A DNA stretch of 64,000 nt from Cylindrospermum sp. NIES-4074 (GCA_003994795.1 AP018269.1:4861677-4925676), one strand, 5' to 3'; counted from the stretch's first letter, positions 48,882 through 58,311 are shown. Notes: generated by a model not told the origin, from the letters alone. A program made the numbers and translations.

Positions 48882-49754
48882 TTAAGGCTTTTTTGCCGTA
48901 TTCACTGGAGTTAACTGGCGAAATGTTCGTAATATATTAAGAAACCTCTCAAAATCAAAACTTTTGGGATCTGCTCTTTGTCCTGAACGGTCTACAGCGC
49001 GGTGGGTGGTGATACGGTCTTCAGGAACTTGACTTTGAGCAATTAACCAAGCTAAAGAATTATATTGAAGCTGAGTATAACCGCTATGATTTGGGATTTG
49101 GTTATCTCCCCAAGCATCTGGTGGTGTTTCTAAAGAAACGTGATAAGCAAAATTATTGACAGAAGGTGCTAAAGTGGGATTAGTTTGTACAGTTTCCGCG
49201 CCATTTGCACCGACAAAAATTGAATTAGCTGCACCAAAAGCTCGCTTTTCTGGTGGTACTAAATAAATTACTATTCCGTCCAAGCTAATGATAGCATGAT
49301 AACTTGCTTGGACATTTTCATCATCGTGGGGTGTTTGAAAAAAGTTAATCGCGCTGGATGCCGAATTAGTAGTTTCATGAATAACGATAATTGCTTGATT
49401 ATTCAGAGGTAAGCCATTAGTATCTTGAGTATAACGTTCTCCATAATTGCTGGGATGAACCACAGCAGATGTAAATTTAGGTTTATACTTGGCAAAAGCC
49501 GCAGTAGTTTTATATTTACTAACAATCTTATTTTTGTTAACTGCAATTATGGGTAGATTTTTAGATTTTTCTCCTAGAATTTTCGCAGCTTGAAATTCCA
49601 CTTTAGGGTATTGACTCCAGTCTGTAGAATCTGGATTTGATGCTGCTGTATTATTTTTTGGTTGAGTTGCCTGTCCCAAAAACAGCGCAAAAATCAACGC
49701 AGCAAACATCAAGAAAATTAGCATTACTCTGGTTGCCCAGTCTCTAAACCTCAT
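48882..49754 (-). CDS. N-acetylmuramoyl-L-alanine amidase (Amidase_2 type)
   Basis: Predicted peptidoglycan amidase in the periplasm, acting on the peptide-glycan bond. An N-terminal membrane anchor (about residues 10-30, VMLIFLMFAALIFALFLGQA) is followed by a linker and the Amidase_2 domain (about 110-270). Zinc ligands expected for the family are visible as His in AIIVIHETTNSA and in ITTHRAVDRSGQRADP, together with ASYHAIISLDG and SVNNFAYHVSLETPPDA. Length 290. The stop lies next to a small repeat of GTCCGCGC type. The cell-wall role is inferred from the domain. Confidence 0.85.
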   Translation of the reverse strand: MRFRDWATRVMLIFLMFAALIFALFLGQATQPKNNTAASNPDSTDWSQYPKVEFQAAKILGEKSKNLPIIAVNKNKIVSKYKTTAAFAKYKPKFTSAVVHPSNYGERYTQDTNGLPLNNQAIIVIHETTNSASSAINFFQTPHDDENVQASYHAIISLDGIVIYLVPPEKRAFGAANSIFVGANGAETVQTNPTLAPSVNNFAYHVSLETPPDAWGDNQIPNHSGYTQLQYNSLAWLIAQSQVPEDRITTHRAVDRSGQRADPKSFDFERFLNILRTFRQLTPVNTAKKP

Positions 49755-50246
49755 ATTTCTAATACTGGTAGAATGGTTAAAGTTAATATGACAGCAATTT
49801 TCAAATCAGCAGACCACACACAAACTTCTCTCCTACAAATGTAGAGACGTTTCATGAAACGTCTCTACATTCCCCTTGCCTACTAGGGTAGGGTATAGGG
49901 GGTTAGGTCTTATTTGTGTAGTCAATTGAATAATATATTCATTATACCTAGCCAAATTTAACTTATAAAAATGGAACCGCCGACTAACACATTTAAATTA
50001 TCTGTGTTTATCTGTGTTCATCTGTGGTTCAATATAATAAATCATGTTCTATGCGAGAATTCTATTATAGTAAAAAAAGCATCCTAACTGAAAAATCCTA
50101 GAAAATATTTTTATCCCTCTTCCTCTATGTACGGGTTTATTTTAATACTATTATCTGATAAAGGTTCCACAAGAGCAACGGAAAATTATTGGTTTGCAAA
50201 CCATCTACTGGTAGCCAGAGCAAATTCACAGTAAAGTAATAATTTA
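49755..50246. other. Non-coding gap with a 32-bp perfect palindrome
   Basis: No gene is supported. The perfect palindrome at 49839-49870 (ATGTAGAGACGTTTCA and its complement) is one of three related copies in the window, the others at 57635-57664 and inside metH at 53842-53871. TCTGTGTTTATCTGTG-type repeats lie near 49999-50030. Confidence 0.7.
49839..49870. repeat. 32-bp perfect palindrome (GTAGAGACGTTTCATG family)
   Basis: Two exact 16-bp halves, ATGTAGAGACGTTTCA and TGAAACGTCTCTACAT. Two related copies: 30 bp at 57635-57664 and 30 bp in the metH reading frame. Confidence 0.9.
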
Positions 50247-50720
50247 TTACTCTTCATCCTGCCAGAGTCGATTTTTCTCACTCATCTGGTAATCTGGCAC
50301 CCAAAAATAATTGATATTCATCAAAATAGCCACAGGTGGCGAAATATCAAATTCTAATTCTCCTAAATTATCAGGTCGAAGTAAACCAAATAATTCATTT
50401 TTGAGCCTCACCATGACAAGGATTTGATCAAAGTGGGTTTGCAACTCATCGAGGTCAATGCAGTGAATTCCCTGCTCATCTTCATAATATTCCTCTTCAC
50501 TGGGTAAAAATGGTGAAGGTTTGATCTTTTCCATCAAGTAGCCTAGCCGTTCAAACTCCCTGATGGGGATGATAGCTGCAACTTCTTCCTCAGCTTGCTG
50601 TAAGACAAGGCGCTGTCCCTGTAACATCACCCTTCTGAGCATTTCCGGCAAATTACCCCTGAATTCCTCAGTCCTGAAGCGGATAAATCCTTCGTCTTCA
50701 TTCATATCACCGACCAACAT
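50247..50720 (-). CDS. Small protein with a Phd/YefM-like N-terminus
   Basis: The 157-residue protein is not recognised as a named family. The longer frame begins with TTG; Met at 50720 is proposed as start, and a further Met at 50705 is possible. The N-terminus IRFRTEEFRGNLPEMLRRVMLQGQRLVLQQAEEEVAAIIPIREFERLGYLME looks like the antitoxin-type fold in which strand-helix-strand ends in IPIREFERL. The C-terminus is acidic and has no motif. No toxin gene lies beside it. Divergent from metH with under 100 bp between them. Confidence 0.55.
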   Translation of the reverse strand: MLVGDMNEDEGFIRFRTEEFRGNLPEMLRRVMLQGQRLVLQQAEEEVAAIIPIREFERLGYLMEKIKPSPFLPSEEEYYEDEQGIHCIDLDELQTHFDQILVMVRLKNELFGLLRPDNLGELEFDISPPVAILMNINYFWVPDYQMSEKNRLWQDEE

Positions 50721-50818
50721 CCCCAATTTCTGAAAATATTATCCTAAATGTCAAAATTTTGGAAAATAATAAATTAAGTCGCATATCACAAGACTAACTA
50801 AATTTGCTTTAGGAAAAT

Positions 50819-53800
50819 ATGACTCATCCTTTCCTTGAACGGCTGCATAGTCCAGAACGTCCCGTTATCGTCTTTGACGGTGCAATGGGTACCAACCTGC
50901 AAACCCAAAATCTGACCGCTGAGGACTTCGGCGGCCCCCAGTATGAAGGTTGCAACGAATACCTAATCCACACCAAGCCGGAAGCTGTCGCGAAGGTTCA
51001 CCGTGACTTTCTCGCTGCTGGTGCTGATGTCATTGAAACGGATACCTTTGGCGCTACGTCCATTGTCTTGGCAGAATATGATTTGGCAGATCAGGTTTAT
51101 TATCTAAATAAGAAAGCCGTAGAAGTAGCTAAAAGTGTCGCTGCTGAATTTTCCACTCCTGAAAAACCCCGGTTTGTGGCGGGTTCCATCGGCCCTACAA
51201 CTAAACTCCCGACTTTGGGACATATCGACTTTGACACCTTGAAAGCATCCTTCGCGGAACAAGCAGAGGCGCTATGGGATGGTGGTGCGGATATATTTTT
51301 GGTGGAAACTTGCCAAGATGTGCTGCAAATTAAAGCGGCGCTGAATGGAATTGAGGAGGTTTTTGCTAAAAAGGGAGAAAGGCGGCCGTTGATGGTTTCT
51401 GTGACAATGGAAAGCATGGGGACAATGCTGGTAGGGACGGAAATCAGCGCTGTCCTCACAATTTTGGCACCTTTCCCCATTGATATCCTTGGTTTGAATT
51501 GTGCCACTGGCCCAGATTTGATGAAACCACACATCAAATATCTGTCAGAACATTCGCCTTTTACCGTTTCTTGTATTCCCAATGCGGGTTTACCGGAAAA
51601 CGTCGGTGGTCAAGCACACTACCGACTGACACCGATGGAATTACGGATGTCATTGCTGCATTTTGTTGAAGATTTGGGTGTCCAAGTGATTGGGGGTTGC
51701 TGTGGGACACGTCCAGAACACATTCAACAATTGGCAGAAATTGCTAAAGACTTGAAGCCAAAGGTGAGACAGCCGAGTTTAGAACCGGCAGCAGCTTCAA
51801 TTTATTCTACTCAGCCTTATGATCAGGATAACTCTTTCTTGATTGTGGGTGAACGTCTGAATGCCAGTGGTTCTAAAAAATGCCGCGATTTACTGAATGC
51901 GGAAGATTGGGATGGACTGGTGTCAATGGCGCGGGAACAGGTGAAGGAAGGCGCACACATTCTTGATGTTAACGTCGATTATGTGGGACGGGATGGCGTG
52001 CGTGATATGCACGAGTTGGTTTCCCGGATTGTTAATAATGTGACTTTGCCTTTAATGCTGGATTCCACTGAATGGGAAAAGATGGAGGCAGGGTTAAAGG
52101 TTGCTGGTGGTAAGTGTTTGCTGAATTCTACCAACTATGAAGATGGGGAACCACGCTTTTTAAAGGTGTTGGAGTTGGCGAAAACTTATGGCGCTGGTGT
52201 AGTGATTGGTACAATTGATGAAGATGGCATGGCGCGGACAGCAGAGAGGAAATTTGCGATCGCACAACGTGCCTATCGTCAAGCTGTAGAATATGGTCTT
52301 CCGCCTACAGAAATATTTTTTGATACTTTAGCTTTACCTATTTCTACGGGGATTGAAGAAGACCGGGAAAACGCCAAAGCCACAATTACAGCCATTCGCC
52401 GCATTCGCCAAGAGTTGCCGGGATGTCATGTAATTTTGGGTGTGTCTAATATATCCTTCGGTTTAAACCCAGCCGCGCGAATTGTGCTGAACTCAGTGTT
52501 TTTGCATGAAGCGATGACTGCGGGGATGGATGGGGCGATCGTTAGCGCTAGCAAGATTTTACCACTTTCTAAGATTAGCGATCGCCATCAAGAAATTTGT
52601 CGGCAGTTGATTTATGATCAACGCAGATTTGAGGGCGATGTCTGCGTATACGATCCCTTGGGAGAGCTTACCACGGTTTTTGCTGGAGTGACAACAAAAC
52701 GCGATCGCTCTCTTGATGCTAGTTTACCCGTCGAAGAACGCCTGAAACGCCATATTATCGACGGTGAACGCATCGGTTTAGAAGCACAACTGACAAAAGC
52801 TTTAGAAAAATATCCCCCCTTGGAAATTATCAACACTTTCCTGCTGGATGGGATGAAAGTTGTCGGTGAGTTGTTCGGTTCGGGACAAATGCAACTACCT
52901 TTCGTTTTGCAATCTGCGGAAACCATGAAAGCAGCAGTCGCTTATTTAGAACCTTTCATGGAAAAGTCGGAATCAGGCAATAATGCGAAGGGAACCTTTA
53001 TCATTGCCACTGTAAAAGGTGATGTTCATGATATTGGTAAAAACTTGGTGGATATCATCTTATCTAACAACGGTTACAAGGTGATTAACCTGGGAATTAA
53101 ACAGTCAGTTGAGAACATTATTCAAGCTTACGAACAGCATAAACCTGATTGTATTGCGATGAGTGGTTTGCTAGTGAAATCCACCGCCTTTATGAAGGAG
53201 AATTTGGAGGTTTTCAACGAAAAGGGAATTACTGTTCCTGTGATTTTGGGTGGTGCAGCGTTGACTCCTAAGTTTGTTCATGAAGATTGCCAAAACGCTT
53301 ATAAAGGTAAGGTTGTTTATGGCAAAGATGCTTTTTCTGATTTGCATTTCATGGATAAATTAATGCCAGCAAAGGTTGGCGGTAATTGGGATGATTTGCA
53401 TGGATTTTTGGATGAAGTGCCGGAAAATGAACATCAGCTTCCCGTAGAGCAGGCGTCTCGCCTGCTAAATAAAAAGGATGTGCAAAATGCTCAACCTACA
53501 GAAATTGACACCCGTCGTTCTGAAGCTGTAGCGCTAGATATTGTCCGTCCTACTCCGCCTTTTTGGGGAACGCAGTTGTTACAACCTGCTGATATTTCTT
53601 TGGAGGAATTATTCTGGTATTTGGATTTGCAAGCTTTGATTGCTGGACAGTGGCAATTTCGCAAACCAAAGGAACAATCTAAGGAAGAATATCAGGCGTT
53701 TTTGGCTGAAAAGGTTTATCCGGTTCTGGAGGGTTGGAAGCAGCGAATTATTGAGGAGAATTTGTTGCATCCACAGGTGATTTATGGGTATTTTCCTTGT

Positions 53801-54370
53801 CAGTCTGAGGGGAATAGTTTGTATGTTTATAATCCCAAAAATGTAGAGACTTTGCATGCAACGTCTCTACAACCCGTCACCACTTTCGAGTTTCCTAGAC
53901 AGAAGTCTTTACGCCGTTTGTGCATTGCAGATTTCTTTGCAACTAAGGAGTCGGGGGTAATTGATGTTTTCCCTATGCAGGCTGTGACTGTGGGGGATAT
54001 TGCGACGGAGTTTGCTCAAAAGTTGTTTGCTAATAATCAGTACACTGATTACCTGTATTTTCACGGTTTAGCGGTGCAGGTGGCGGAGGCGCTAGCTGAA
54101 TGGACACACGCCAGAATTCGCCGGGAGTTGGGTTTTGGCGCTGAGGAGCCGGATAATATTCGGGATATGTTGGCGCAGCGCTACTCTGGCTCACGGTATA
54201 GTTTCGGCTATCCGGCTTGTCCGAATATTCAGGATCAGTATAAGCAGTTGGAGTTGTTGGAAACTGACAGGATTAACCTATATATGGATGAAAGTGAGCA
54301 ACTTTATCCTGAACAGTCTACAACGGCAATTATTGCTTATCACCCAGTAGCGAAATACTTCAGCGCTTAA
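50819..54370 (+). CDS. metH: Cobalamin-dependent methionine synthase
   Basis: Transfers a methyl from 5-methyltetrahydrofolate to homocysteine through a B12 cofactor. Domains in order: homocysteine (1-325; zinc-type GCCGTRPEH), folate (about 345-620), cobalamin (about 645-875; [10 protein letters not shown] with the axial His), and activation (about 920-1183; SFGYPACPN binds SAM). The length, 1183, is normal. Two palindromic repeats lie in frame: at 53448-53466, in the linker between the cobalamin and activation domains ([10 protein letters not shown]), and at 53842-53871 ([10 protein letters not shown]) in the activation domain. Neither disrupts the frame. No B12 riboswitch was seen upstream, where only about 98 bp separate it from the gene on the other strand. 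Confidence 0.97.
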   Translation: MTHPFLERLHSPERPVIVFDGAMGTNLQTQNLTAEDFGGPQYEGCNEYLIHTKPEAVAKVHRDFLAAGADVIETDTFGATSIVLAEYDLADQVYYLNKKAVEVAKSVAAEFSTPEKPRFVAGSIGPTTKLPTLGHIDFDTLKASFAEQAEALWDGGADIFLVETCQDVLQIKAALNGIEEVFAKKGERRPLMVSVTMESMGTMLVGTEISAVLTILAPFPIDILGLNCATGPDLMKPHIKYLSEHSPFTVSCIPNAGLPENVGGQAHYRLTPMELRMSLLHFVEDLGVQVIGGCCGTRPEHIQQLAEIAKDLKPKVRQPSLEPAAASIYSTQPYDQDNSFLIVGERLNASGSKKCRDLLNAEDWDGLVSMAREQVKEGAHILDVNVDYVGRDGVRDMHELVSRIVNNVTLPLMLDSTEWEKMEAGLKVAGGKCLLNSTNYEDGEPRFLKVLELAKTYGAGVVIGTIDEDGMARTAERKFAIAQRAYRQAVEYGLPPTEIFFDTLALPISTGIEEDRENAKATITAIRRIRQELPGCHVILGVSNISFGLNPAARIVLNSVFLHEAMTAGMDGAIVSASKILPLSKISDRHQEICRQLIYDQRRFEGDVCVYDPLGELTTVFAGVTTKRDRSLDASLPVEERLKRHIIDGERIGLEAQLTKALEKYPPLEIINTFLLDGMKVVGELFGSGQMQLPFVLQSAETMKAAVAYLEPFMEKSESGNNAKGTFIIATVKGDVHDIGKNLVDIILSNNGYKVINLGIKQSVENIIQAYEQHKPDCIAMSGLLVKSTAFMKENLEVFNEKGITVPVILGGAALTPKFVHEDCQNAYKGKVVYGKDAFSDLHFMDKLMPAKVGGNWDDLHGFLDEVPENEHQLPVEQASRLLNKKDVQNAQPTEIDTRRSEAVALDIVRPTPPFWGTQLLQPADISLEELFWYLDLQALIAGQWQFRKPKEQSKEEYQAFLAEKVYPVLEGWKQRIIEENLLHPQVIYGYFPCQSEGNSLYVYNPKNVETLHATSLQPVTTFEFPRQKSLRRLCIADFFATKESGVIDVFPMQAVTVGDIATEFAQKLFANNQYTDYLYFHGLAVQVAEALAEWTHARIRRELGFGAEEPDNIRDMLAQRYSGSRYSFGYPACPNIQDQYKQLELLETDRINLYMDESEQLYPEQSTTAIIAYHPVAKYFSA
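53448..53466. repeat. Palindromic repeat inside metH (AGCAGGCG stem)
   Basis: AGCAGGCG and CGCCTGCT form an exact 8-bp stem with loop TCT. The sequence reads in frame as part of EQASRLL. It is in the linker between two domains, a tolerant place for insertion. Confidence 0.75.
53842..53871. repeat. 30-bp palindrome inside metH
   Basis: TGTAGAGAC, TTGCATGCAA and GTCTCTACA give a 30-bp near-perfect hairpin (one mispaired position on each side). It has the same size and outer arms as the repeats at 49839-49870 and 57635-57664. It encodes ten residues in frame ([10 protein letters not shown]) near residue 1008-1018. Confidence 0.85.
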
Positions 54371-54383
54371 CTTTCCTTCACTT

Positions 54384-54425
54384 CTCCCTCAACTTCCCTA
54401 TTTTTAGCTTGGGAGGTTGGGGGAG
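54384..54425 (+). terminator. Hairpin after metH
   Basis: CTCCCTCAACTTCCC and GGGAGGTTGGGGGAG pair in 13 of 15 positions across a 12-nt loop, 13 bp after the metH stop. There is no T-run, so the terminator call is moderate. Confidence 0.5.
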
Positions 54426-54487
54426 TACTAACAATAGATACTACTTTCCAGAATAATTAAAATGTACTTAATAGTTGTTCTCTACTA

Positions 54488-55044
54488 ATGTCAGCTAGAA
54501 ATTTATTTCATATAGCAGTAAGAAATGCACTTCAGAAGGAAGATTGGATAATTACCCATGACCCTTTGGAAATTCAATTTGAGGAAGTCAGGCTTAAAAT
54601 TGACTTGGGTGCAGAAAGGCTGATAGCAGCAGAAAAAGCAGATGAAAAGATTGCTGTTGAAATCAAAAGCTTTGCTAGTAATATCAAGTCCGGATAATTA
54701 GTTAGCATAAAACTTTTATTAGTAGGTTGGGTTGAACGAAGTGAAACCCAACATTCAGACAGGTTGTGTTGGGTTTCGTCCCTCAACCCAACCTACATTT
54801 AATTATAAGTATTTAACCGGACATGATATAACTCAGCAGTAAGCGAATTTCATACAGCTTTAGAACAATTTCTGAATTATCAGATTGCAATTGAAGAAAA
54901 TGAGCCAGAACGTTTGCTATACTTGGCTGTCCCGATAGATACCTACGAAACATTTTTCCAAACTCGACTTGCTCGAATTGCAGTACAACGCCATCAAGTA
55001 AAAATAATAATATATGATCCTATTATGGAGGTACTGGTACAATG
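54488..55044 (+). pseudogene. xisH: xisH-like gene interrupted by a MITE
   Basis: XisH-family protein (described with XisI as a controlling factor for excision of the fdxN element; PD-(D/E)XK-like). The N-terminal part, MSARNLFHIAVRNALQKEDW then RLKIDLGAERLIAAEKADEKIAVEIKSFASN, stops after a 147-bp insertion at 54682-54828. Beyond it the family C-terminus resumes: SAVSEFHTALEQFLNYQIAI, ERLLYLAVPIDTYETFFQ and YDPIMEVLVQW. Deleting the insertion with one copy of the TAA duplication joins them as KSFASNSAVSEF in one frame. The xisI gene follows with an overlap of its start and the xisH end. Confidence 0.85.
54682..54828. mobile_element. 147-bp MITE in xisH (TATCAAGTCCGG ends, TAA duplication)
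   Basis: TATCAAGTCCGG at the left and CCGGACATGATA at the right are inverted complements (11 of 12). TAA lies directly at both sides (54679-54681 and 54829-54831). The interior is a long hairpin of AGTAGGTTGGGTTGAACG type with GTGAAACCCAAC arms. A second, 79-bp element with the same ends and a TTA duplication is at 58233-58311. Confidence 0.88.
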
Positions 55045-55377
55045 GCAAACTTAGATGATTATCGCCAATGTGTTCAAACTATACTGAATACACATGGTCA
55101 ATTTAAACCAGACCATGAAGAAATTGAGAATGAATTAATTTTCGATACCATACACGACCACTATCAGTTAATGTATGTTGGCTGGAATGGACTAAAACGG
55201 GTTTATTACAGCATCATTCATTTTGACATTAAAGATGGCAAAATCTGGATTCAGCAAAATATGACGGATGTAGACTTGGCTCAAGAACTCGTTAATATGG
55301 GAGTTAAAAAAGAGGATATTGTGCTGGGATTACAACCACCCTATAAGCGTGCATATACGGGGTATGGGGTGGCATAA
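55042..55377 (+). CDS. xisI: XisI family protein
   Basis: 111-residue protein of the XisI family, which pairs with XisH in cyanobacteria. The signature MANLDDYRQCVQTILNTHGQ, LIFDTIHDHYQLMYVGWNGLKRVYYSIIHFDIKDGKIWIQQNMTDVDLAQELVNMGVKKEDIVLGLQPPYKR is intact. Its start overlaps the end of the interrupted xisH by a few bases, so the pair was one operon. With XisH split, XisI is left alone. XisI/XisH were named for excision of the fdxN element, but multiple paralogs exist without such an element. Confidence 0.9.
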   Translation: MANLDDYRQCVQTILNTHGQFKPDHEEIENELIFDTIHDHYQLMYVGWNGLKRVYYSIIHFDIKDGKIWIQQNMTDVDLAQELVNMGVKKEDIVLGLQPPYKRAYTGYGVA

Positions 55378-55382
55378 TATTG

Positions 55383-55946
55383 TTAACTTTTCCGCTGCAA
55401 CCAAGCAAAGACTTCATCAACTGTGAGCGTTAAATTCAAATCTTCTAATACTGGTAATATATCTTTTCCTGCTAACAAATCTGGCAGACAATTAGGTTGA
55501 TAAACTAAAATAGAGCGTTCACTTGGATCTATCAACCATCCTAGCTGACTGCCATTTTTTAAACAGTGCAGAATATTGCCAGTAACTTTAGTTTGACTTT
55601 GAGCAGGGGAAAGTATTTCAATCACCCAAGGGGGTGCAAAATTAATACCACTGCTAATAATATCACCGCTCTCATCTAGTGGTAGTTGATTAGTGGAGAT
55701 AACAACTACATCAGGTACTACTGAACGATTACCGCAAGTACAGCGTAATTCTGGAAAGGCTTCGTAGTTACTTCCTAACCCATCAATTACCGCAATTAGA
55801 CGTTTTTGCAATAAGCTGTGTTTACCCCCTCCCATAGGTTTCTGAACTGCCTCTCCGTTAATATACTCCCAGGCTGGTGACTCTTCAATGTATGGAAGTT
55901 TTAAGAACTCCTCTAGAGTCGTGCTTTCTGGAATTGTAATTGTCAT
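55383..55946 (-). CDS. Uma2 family endonuclease-like protein
   Basis: Member of the Uma2/DUF820 group of PD-(D/E)XK nuclease-like proteins, very abundant in cyanobacteria. The 187-residue protein has the family N-terminus STTLEEFLKLPYIEESPAWEYINGEAVQKPM, the basic-acidic core GNRSVVPDVVVIS, INFAPPWVIEILSPAQSQTKV (Asp/Glu-x-Lys-like) and the C-terminus SQLGWLIDPSERSILVYQP. It is convergent with xisI. The natural function is unknown; no toxin or transposon link is visible here. Confidence 0.9.
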   Translation of the reverse strand: MTITIPESTTLEEFLKLPYIEESPAWEYINGEAVQKPMGGGKHSLLQKRLIAVIDGLGSNYEAFPELRCTCGNRSVVPDVVVISTNQLPLDESGDIISSGINFAPPWVIEILSPAQSQTKVTGNILHCLKNGSQLGWLIDPSERSILVYQPNCLPDLLAGKDILPVLEDLNLTLTVDEVFAWLQRKS

Positions 55947-56003
55947 TTTGGCTCTACTCTCAGCAGCTAAAACTTATATTTATGTTACTCCAGTTGACCC
56001 GAC

Positions 56004-56130
56004 ACGGTTCGGTTAAGATCCCCCCGCCTGCGGCGACCCCCTTAAAAAGGGGGTAAAAGAGAGTTCAAAGCCTGCCTTAAAAAGGGGGGTTGGGGGGATC
56101 TTCGATGGATTTAAACGTTAACCGAACCGT
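56004..56130. repeat. MITE-like element with ACGGTTCGGTTAA ends
   Basis: ACGGTTCGGTTAA at 56004-56016 and its exact complement at 56118-56130. The interior has repeated GGGGGG/CCCCCC arms (CCCCCTTAAAAAGGGGGT) like those at 9265-9330 and 59838-60045. No clear target duplication. Confidence 0.7.
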
Positions 56131-56226
56131 ATTGCTAGTTAACCTATGCACGGCTACAAGTTACGTTAGCTAACAGCAGAAATGGGGAAAGCTATAAATA
56201 TAACTTTCCCAAAGAAATAGGTTTTT

Positions 56227-57051
56227 ATGGATAAACAACGTTTGCGGAAACTGTTAATTGGTGATTTCACTTGGAAACGATTGGTGAAATCTCTAACTTT
56301 TATCTATATATTTTTCGCTGTTTACGTTTACTTTCGGGCAGATAGTATGATTTTTCTACCGCAACCTGCTAGTTATCAAGATACAAAGGAAATCATTAAG
56401 CTAACGAGTGCCGAAAATAAGAAGATTTCAGCTTTATATTTGTTAAATCCTACTGCTAAATACACCATTCTTTATATTCACGGGAATGCAGAAGATTTGG
56501 GAGATATTAAACCAATTTTAGAAAAATTACGTGATGAGGGTTTCAGTGTCTTTGCTTATGATTATCGCGGCTATGGGACGAGTGAGGGAACAGCTACAGA
56601 AAATCATGCTTATCAAGATGTTGATACGGCTTACAATCATTTGACTCAAAATTTAAAGATACCACCAGAGAAAATTATGGTTTTTGGGCGTTCAATTGGG
56701 GGTGGTTCTGCGGTTGATTTAGCAGCACGGAAATTAGTTGCAGGTTTAATTGTGGAAAGTACCCTTGTTTCGGCATTTCGCGTATTAGTTCCTTTTCCGA
56801 TTTTGCCATTTGATAAGTTTACTAATATTGATAAAATCAAAAGGGTCAAGTGTCCAGTATTAGTGATGCATGGTGAAGCTGATGAGACTATTCCTTTTAG
56901 TCACGGGGAACAATTGTTTGCTGCTGCATCTTCACCAAAACTTTCTTTATGGGTGAAGGAAGCAACTCATAATGATTTTGTCTGGGTGGCTGGAGAAAGG
57001 TATGGTAAAACTTTGCAGGAGTTTGAGAAATTAGTCTCGAAAAATAAATAA
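56227..57051 (+). CDS. Alpha/beta hydrolase (membrane-anchored)
   Basis: Serine hydrolase of the alpha/beta fold, similar to BAAT/YqkD or dienelactone-type proteins. An N-terminal segment (about residues 18-38, LVKSLTFIYIFFAVYVYF) is probably a membrane anchor. The strand YTILYIHGNAEDLGDI gives the oxyanion HG; FGRSIGGGSAVDLAAR (G-x-S-x-G, Ser about 159) is the nucleophile elbow; MHGEADETIPF holds the catalytic Asp; EATHNDFVW the His. A start-codon-proximal GTTT follows TAGG. Substrate unknown. Confidence 0.9.
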   Translation: MDKQRLRKLLIGDFTWKRLVKSLTFIYIFFAVYVYFRADSMIFLPQPASYQDTKEIIKLTSAENKKISALYLLNPTAKYTILYIHGNAEDLGDIKPILEKLRDEGFSVFAYDYRGYGTSEGTATENHAYQDVDTAYNHLTQNLKIPPEKIMVFGRSIGGGSAVDLAARKLVAGLIVESTLVSAFRVLVPFPILPFDKFTNIDKIKRVKCPVLVMHGEADETIPFSHGEQLFAAASSPKLSLWVKEATHNDFVWVAGERYGKTLQEFEKLVSKNK

Positions 57052-57209
57052 TTCTGTGTTTACTATTGGGCGATAAAGTGAAAGGTGCAGGATTTATGGG
57101 TGGTATCTATGGCACTTTTAAGAAAGCACATCAATGGCGGGCAAGATGCCCACCCCACAAGAGTTATACTAAACGATGATATGTAAATTATAGAATTTTC
57201 AGCTTATAT

Positions 57210-57575
57210 ATGGCACGGAAACGTTTTATTATTGAAATGGGGATGGGTGTAGATCAGCATGGACAGGAACCGACGGTAGCAGCTGCTAGGGCGGTAAGAA
57301 ATGCGATCGCACACAATGCCCTAACAGGTATCATGGAAGTAGCCGGATTGACTGACCCCAATGACATGATTGTGGAAGTCCAGGTCGCTGTACCCTATCC
57401 AGAACAAGTGCGGGAAGCGGAAGTGTTAGCTGTACTCCCCTTTGGTCAAAAAACCCTCACAGTAGAATATGGGGGTATGGTAGTGAATGGGTTAGCAATT
57501 CCCTCTCTCAACGATAAAAATGATGAAATGTTGATTGCTGTAGCTGCGGTTACAGTTTTTGTGGAAACTGCATAA
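57210..57575 (+). CDS. Lin0512 family protein
   Basis: 121-residue protein matching the Lin0512 family: MARKRFIIEMGMGVDQHGQEPTVAAARAVRNAIAHNAL and the closing MLIAVAAVTVFVETA. The compact alpha/beta sequence has no known catalytic residues, although the family is widely conserved and may bind a small ligand. Upstream there is a palindromic repeat and the alpha/beta hydrolase gene 158 bp away on the same strand. Confidence 0.85.
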   Translation: MARKRFIIEMGMGVDQHGQEPTVAAARAVRNAIAHNALTGIMEVAGLTDPNDMIVEVQVAVPYPEQVREAEVLAVLPFGQKTLTVEYGGMVVNGLAIPSLNDKNDEMLIAVAAVTVFVETA

Positions 57576-57634
57576 TATTAAAATTCCCTAATAGACATAG
57601 CAGTGAAAATTAAATATCCATTATGCAGAACCCT

Positions 57635-57664
57635 TGTAGAGACGTTTCATGAAACGTCTCTACA
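57635..57664. repeat. 30-bp perfect palindrome (GTAGAGACGTTTCATG family)
   Basis: TGTAGAGACGTTTCA and TGAAACGTCTCTACA, exact. Third copy of the family that also occurs in metH and at 49839-49870. Confidence 0.9.
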
Positions 57665-57786
57665 TTCTTGATATCTAATGCTCAAGTGGGTGTGTTGTCC
57701 TCGATTTTCCGCGCTAAACTAGAGGCACTGGGATAATCTCTGGCTGTAAGTTCAATGAACCACCCACCTTCACCACTCCAGCGATT

Positions 57787-58125
57787 ATGTCTCAAGAGCA
57801 AAACGAATCATTCCAAATTCAGGAGATCATCGGACTTAAGCCGAAACACTTTGCTGATTTAATCAGAGCTGCACAATTGGTTTATGACCCCACAGCAGGA
57901 CTTTCTGGAAGATATCTAAAAGTTGACTGGGAAGATTTTGGTATTCCTCGCGATGTAGCTGAGAATCTCAAATCTCTCGGTAAGGAGTATCAATATGCCT
58001 CTCCTCACGTTCCTGTTGAAATTGTTTGGAGTAAACTAACTACCGAATCACGGATTTGGTTTATTGAAAATAAAGATAAGTTATGGCAGCTTGAAGAAAC
58101 TTTTCCTGCACTTGATGAAGATTAA
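57787..58125 (+). CDS. Small protein of unknown function
   Basis: 112 residues, not recognised. It has a plausible coding composition and starts with ATGTCTCAAGAGC. Features: an N-terminal LKPKHFADLIRAAQLVY helix, GRYLKVDWEDFGIP, then SHVPVEIVWSKLTTESRIWFIEN and an acidic tail. There is no signal peptide or membrane segment. It sits in a region of small unknown genes and repeats. It could be a soluble cyanobacterial-specific protein. Confidence 0.7.
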   Translation: MSQEQNESFQIQEIIGLKPKHFADLIRAAQLVYDPTAGLSGRYLKVDWEDFGIPRDVAENLKSLGKEYQYASPHVPVEIVWSKLTTESRIWFIENKDKLWQLEETFPALDED

Positions 58126-58232
58126 GCAGGCTAAAAGTAGGGTGTAATACCAATTCCCTAACCCCTCTTAAAAAGGGGGGCTAATATCAATCATATCTAT
58201 CAACATTTAGGAGAAATGGTTTGGCATTATTA

Positions 58233-58311
58233 TATCATGTCTGTGAGGGCTGGTAATTGGTAATGGGTAATTGGTAATTAAGTTATTACAAGTAATTTAC
58301 CGGACTTGATA
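58233..58311. mobile_element. 79-bp MITE, same family as the xisH insertion
   Basis: TATCATGTCTG at the left and CCGGACTTGATA at the right, with TTA at both borders (58230-58232 and 58312-58314). The ends resemble those of the xisH insertion (TATCAAGTCCGG). The interior holds TAATTGGTAATGGG heptamer-like repeats. Confidence 0.75.

Noticed and set aside
50721-50818. Cobalamin or SAM riboswitch before metH
   Set aside because: Only about 98 bp lie between the two divergent starts and no B12-box-like sequence is visible.
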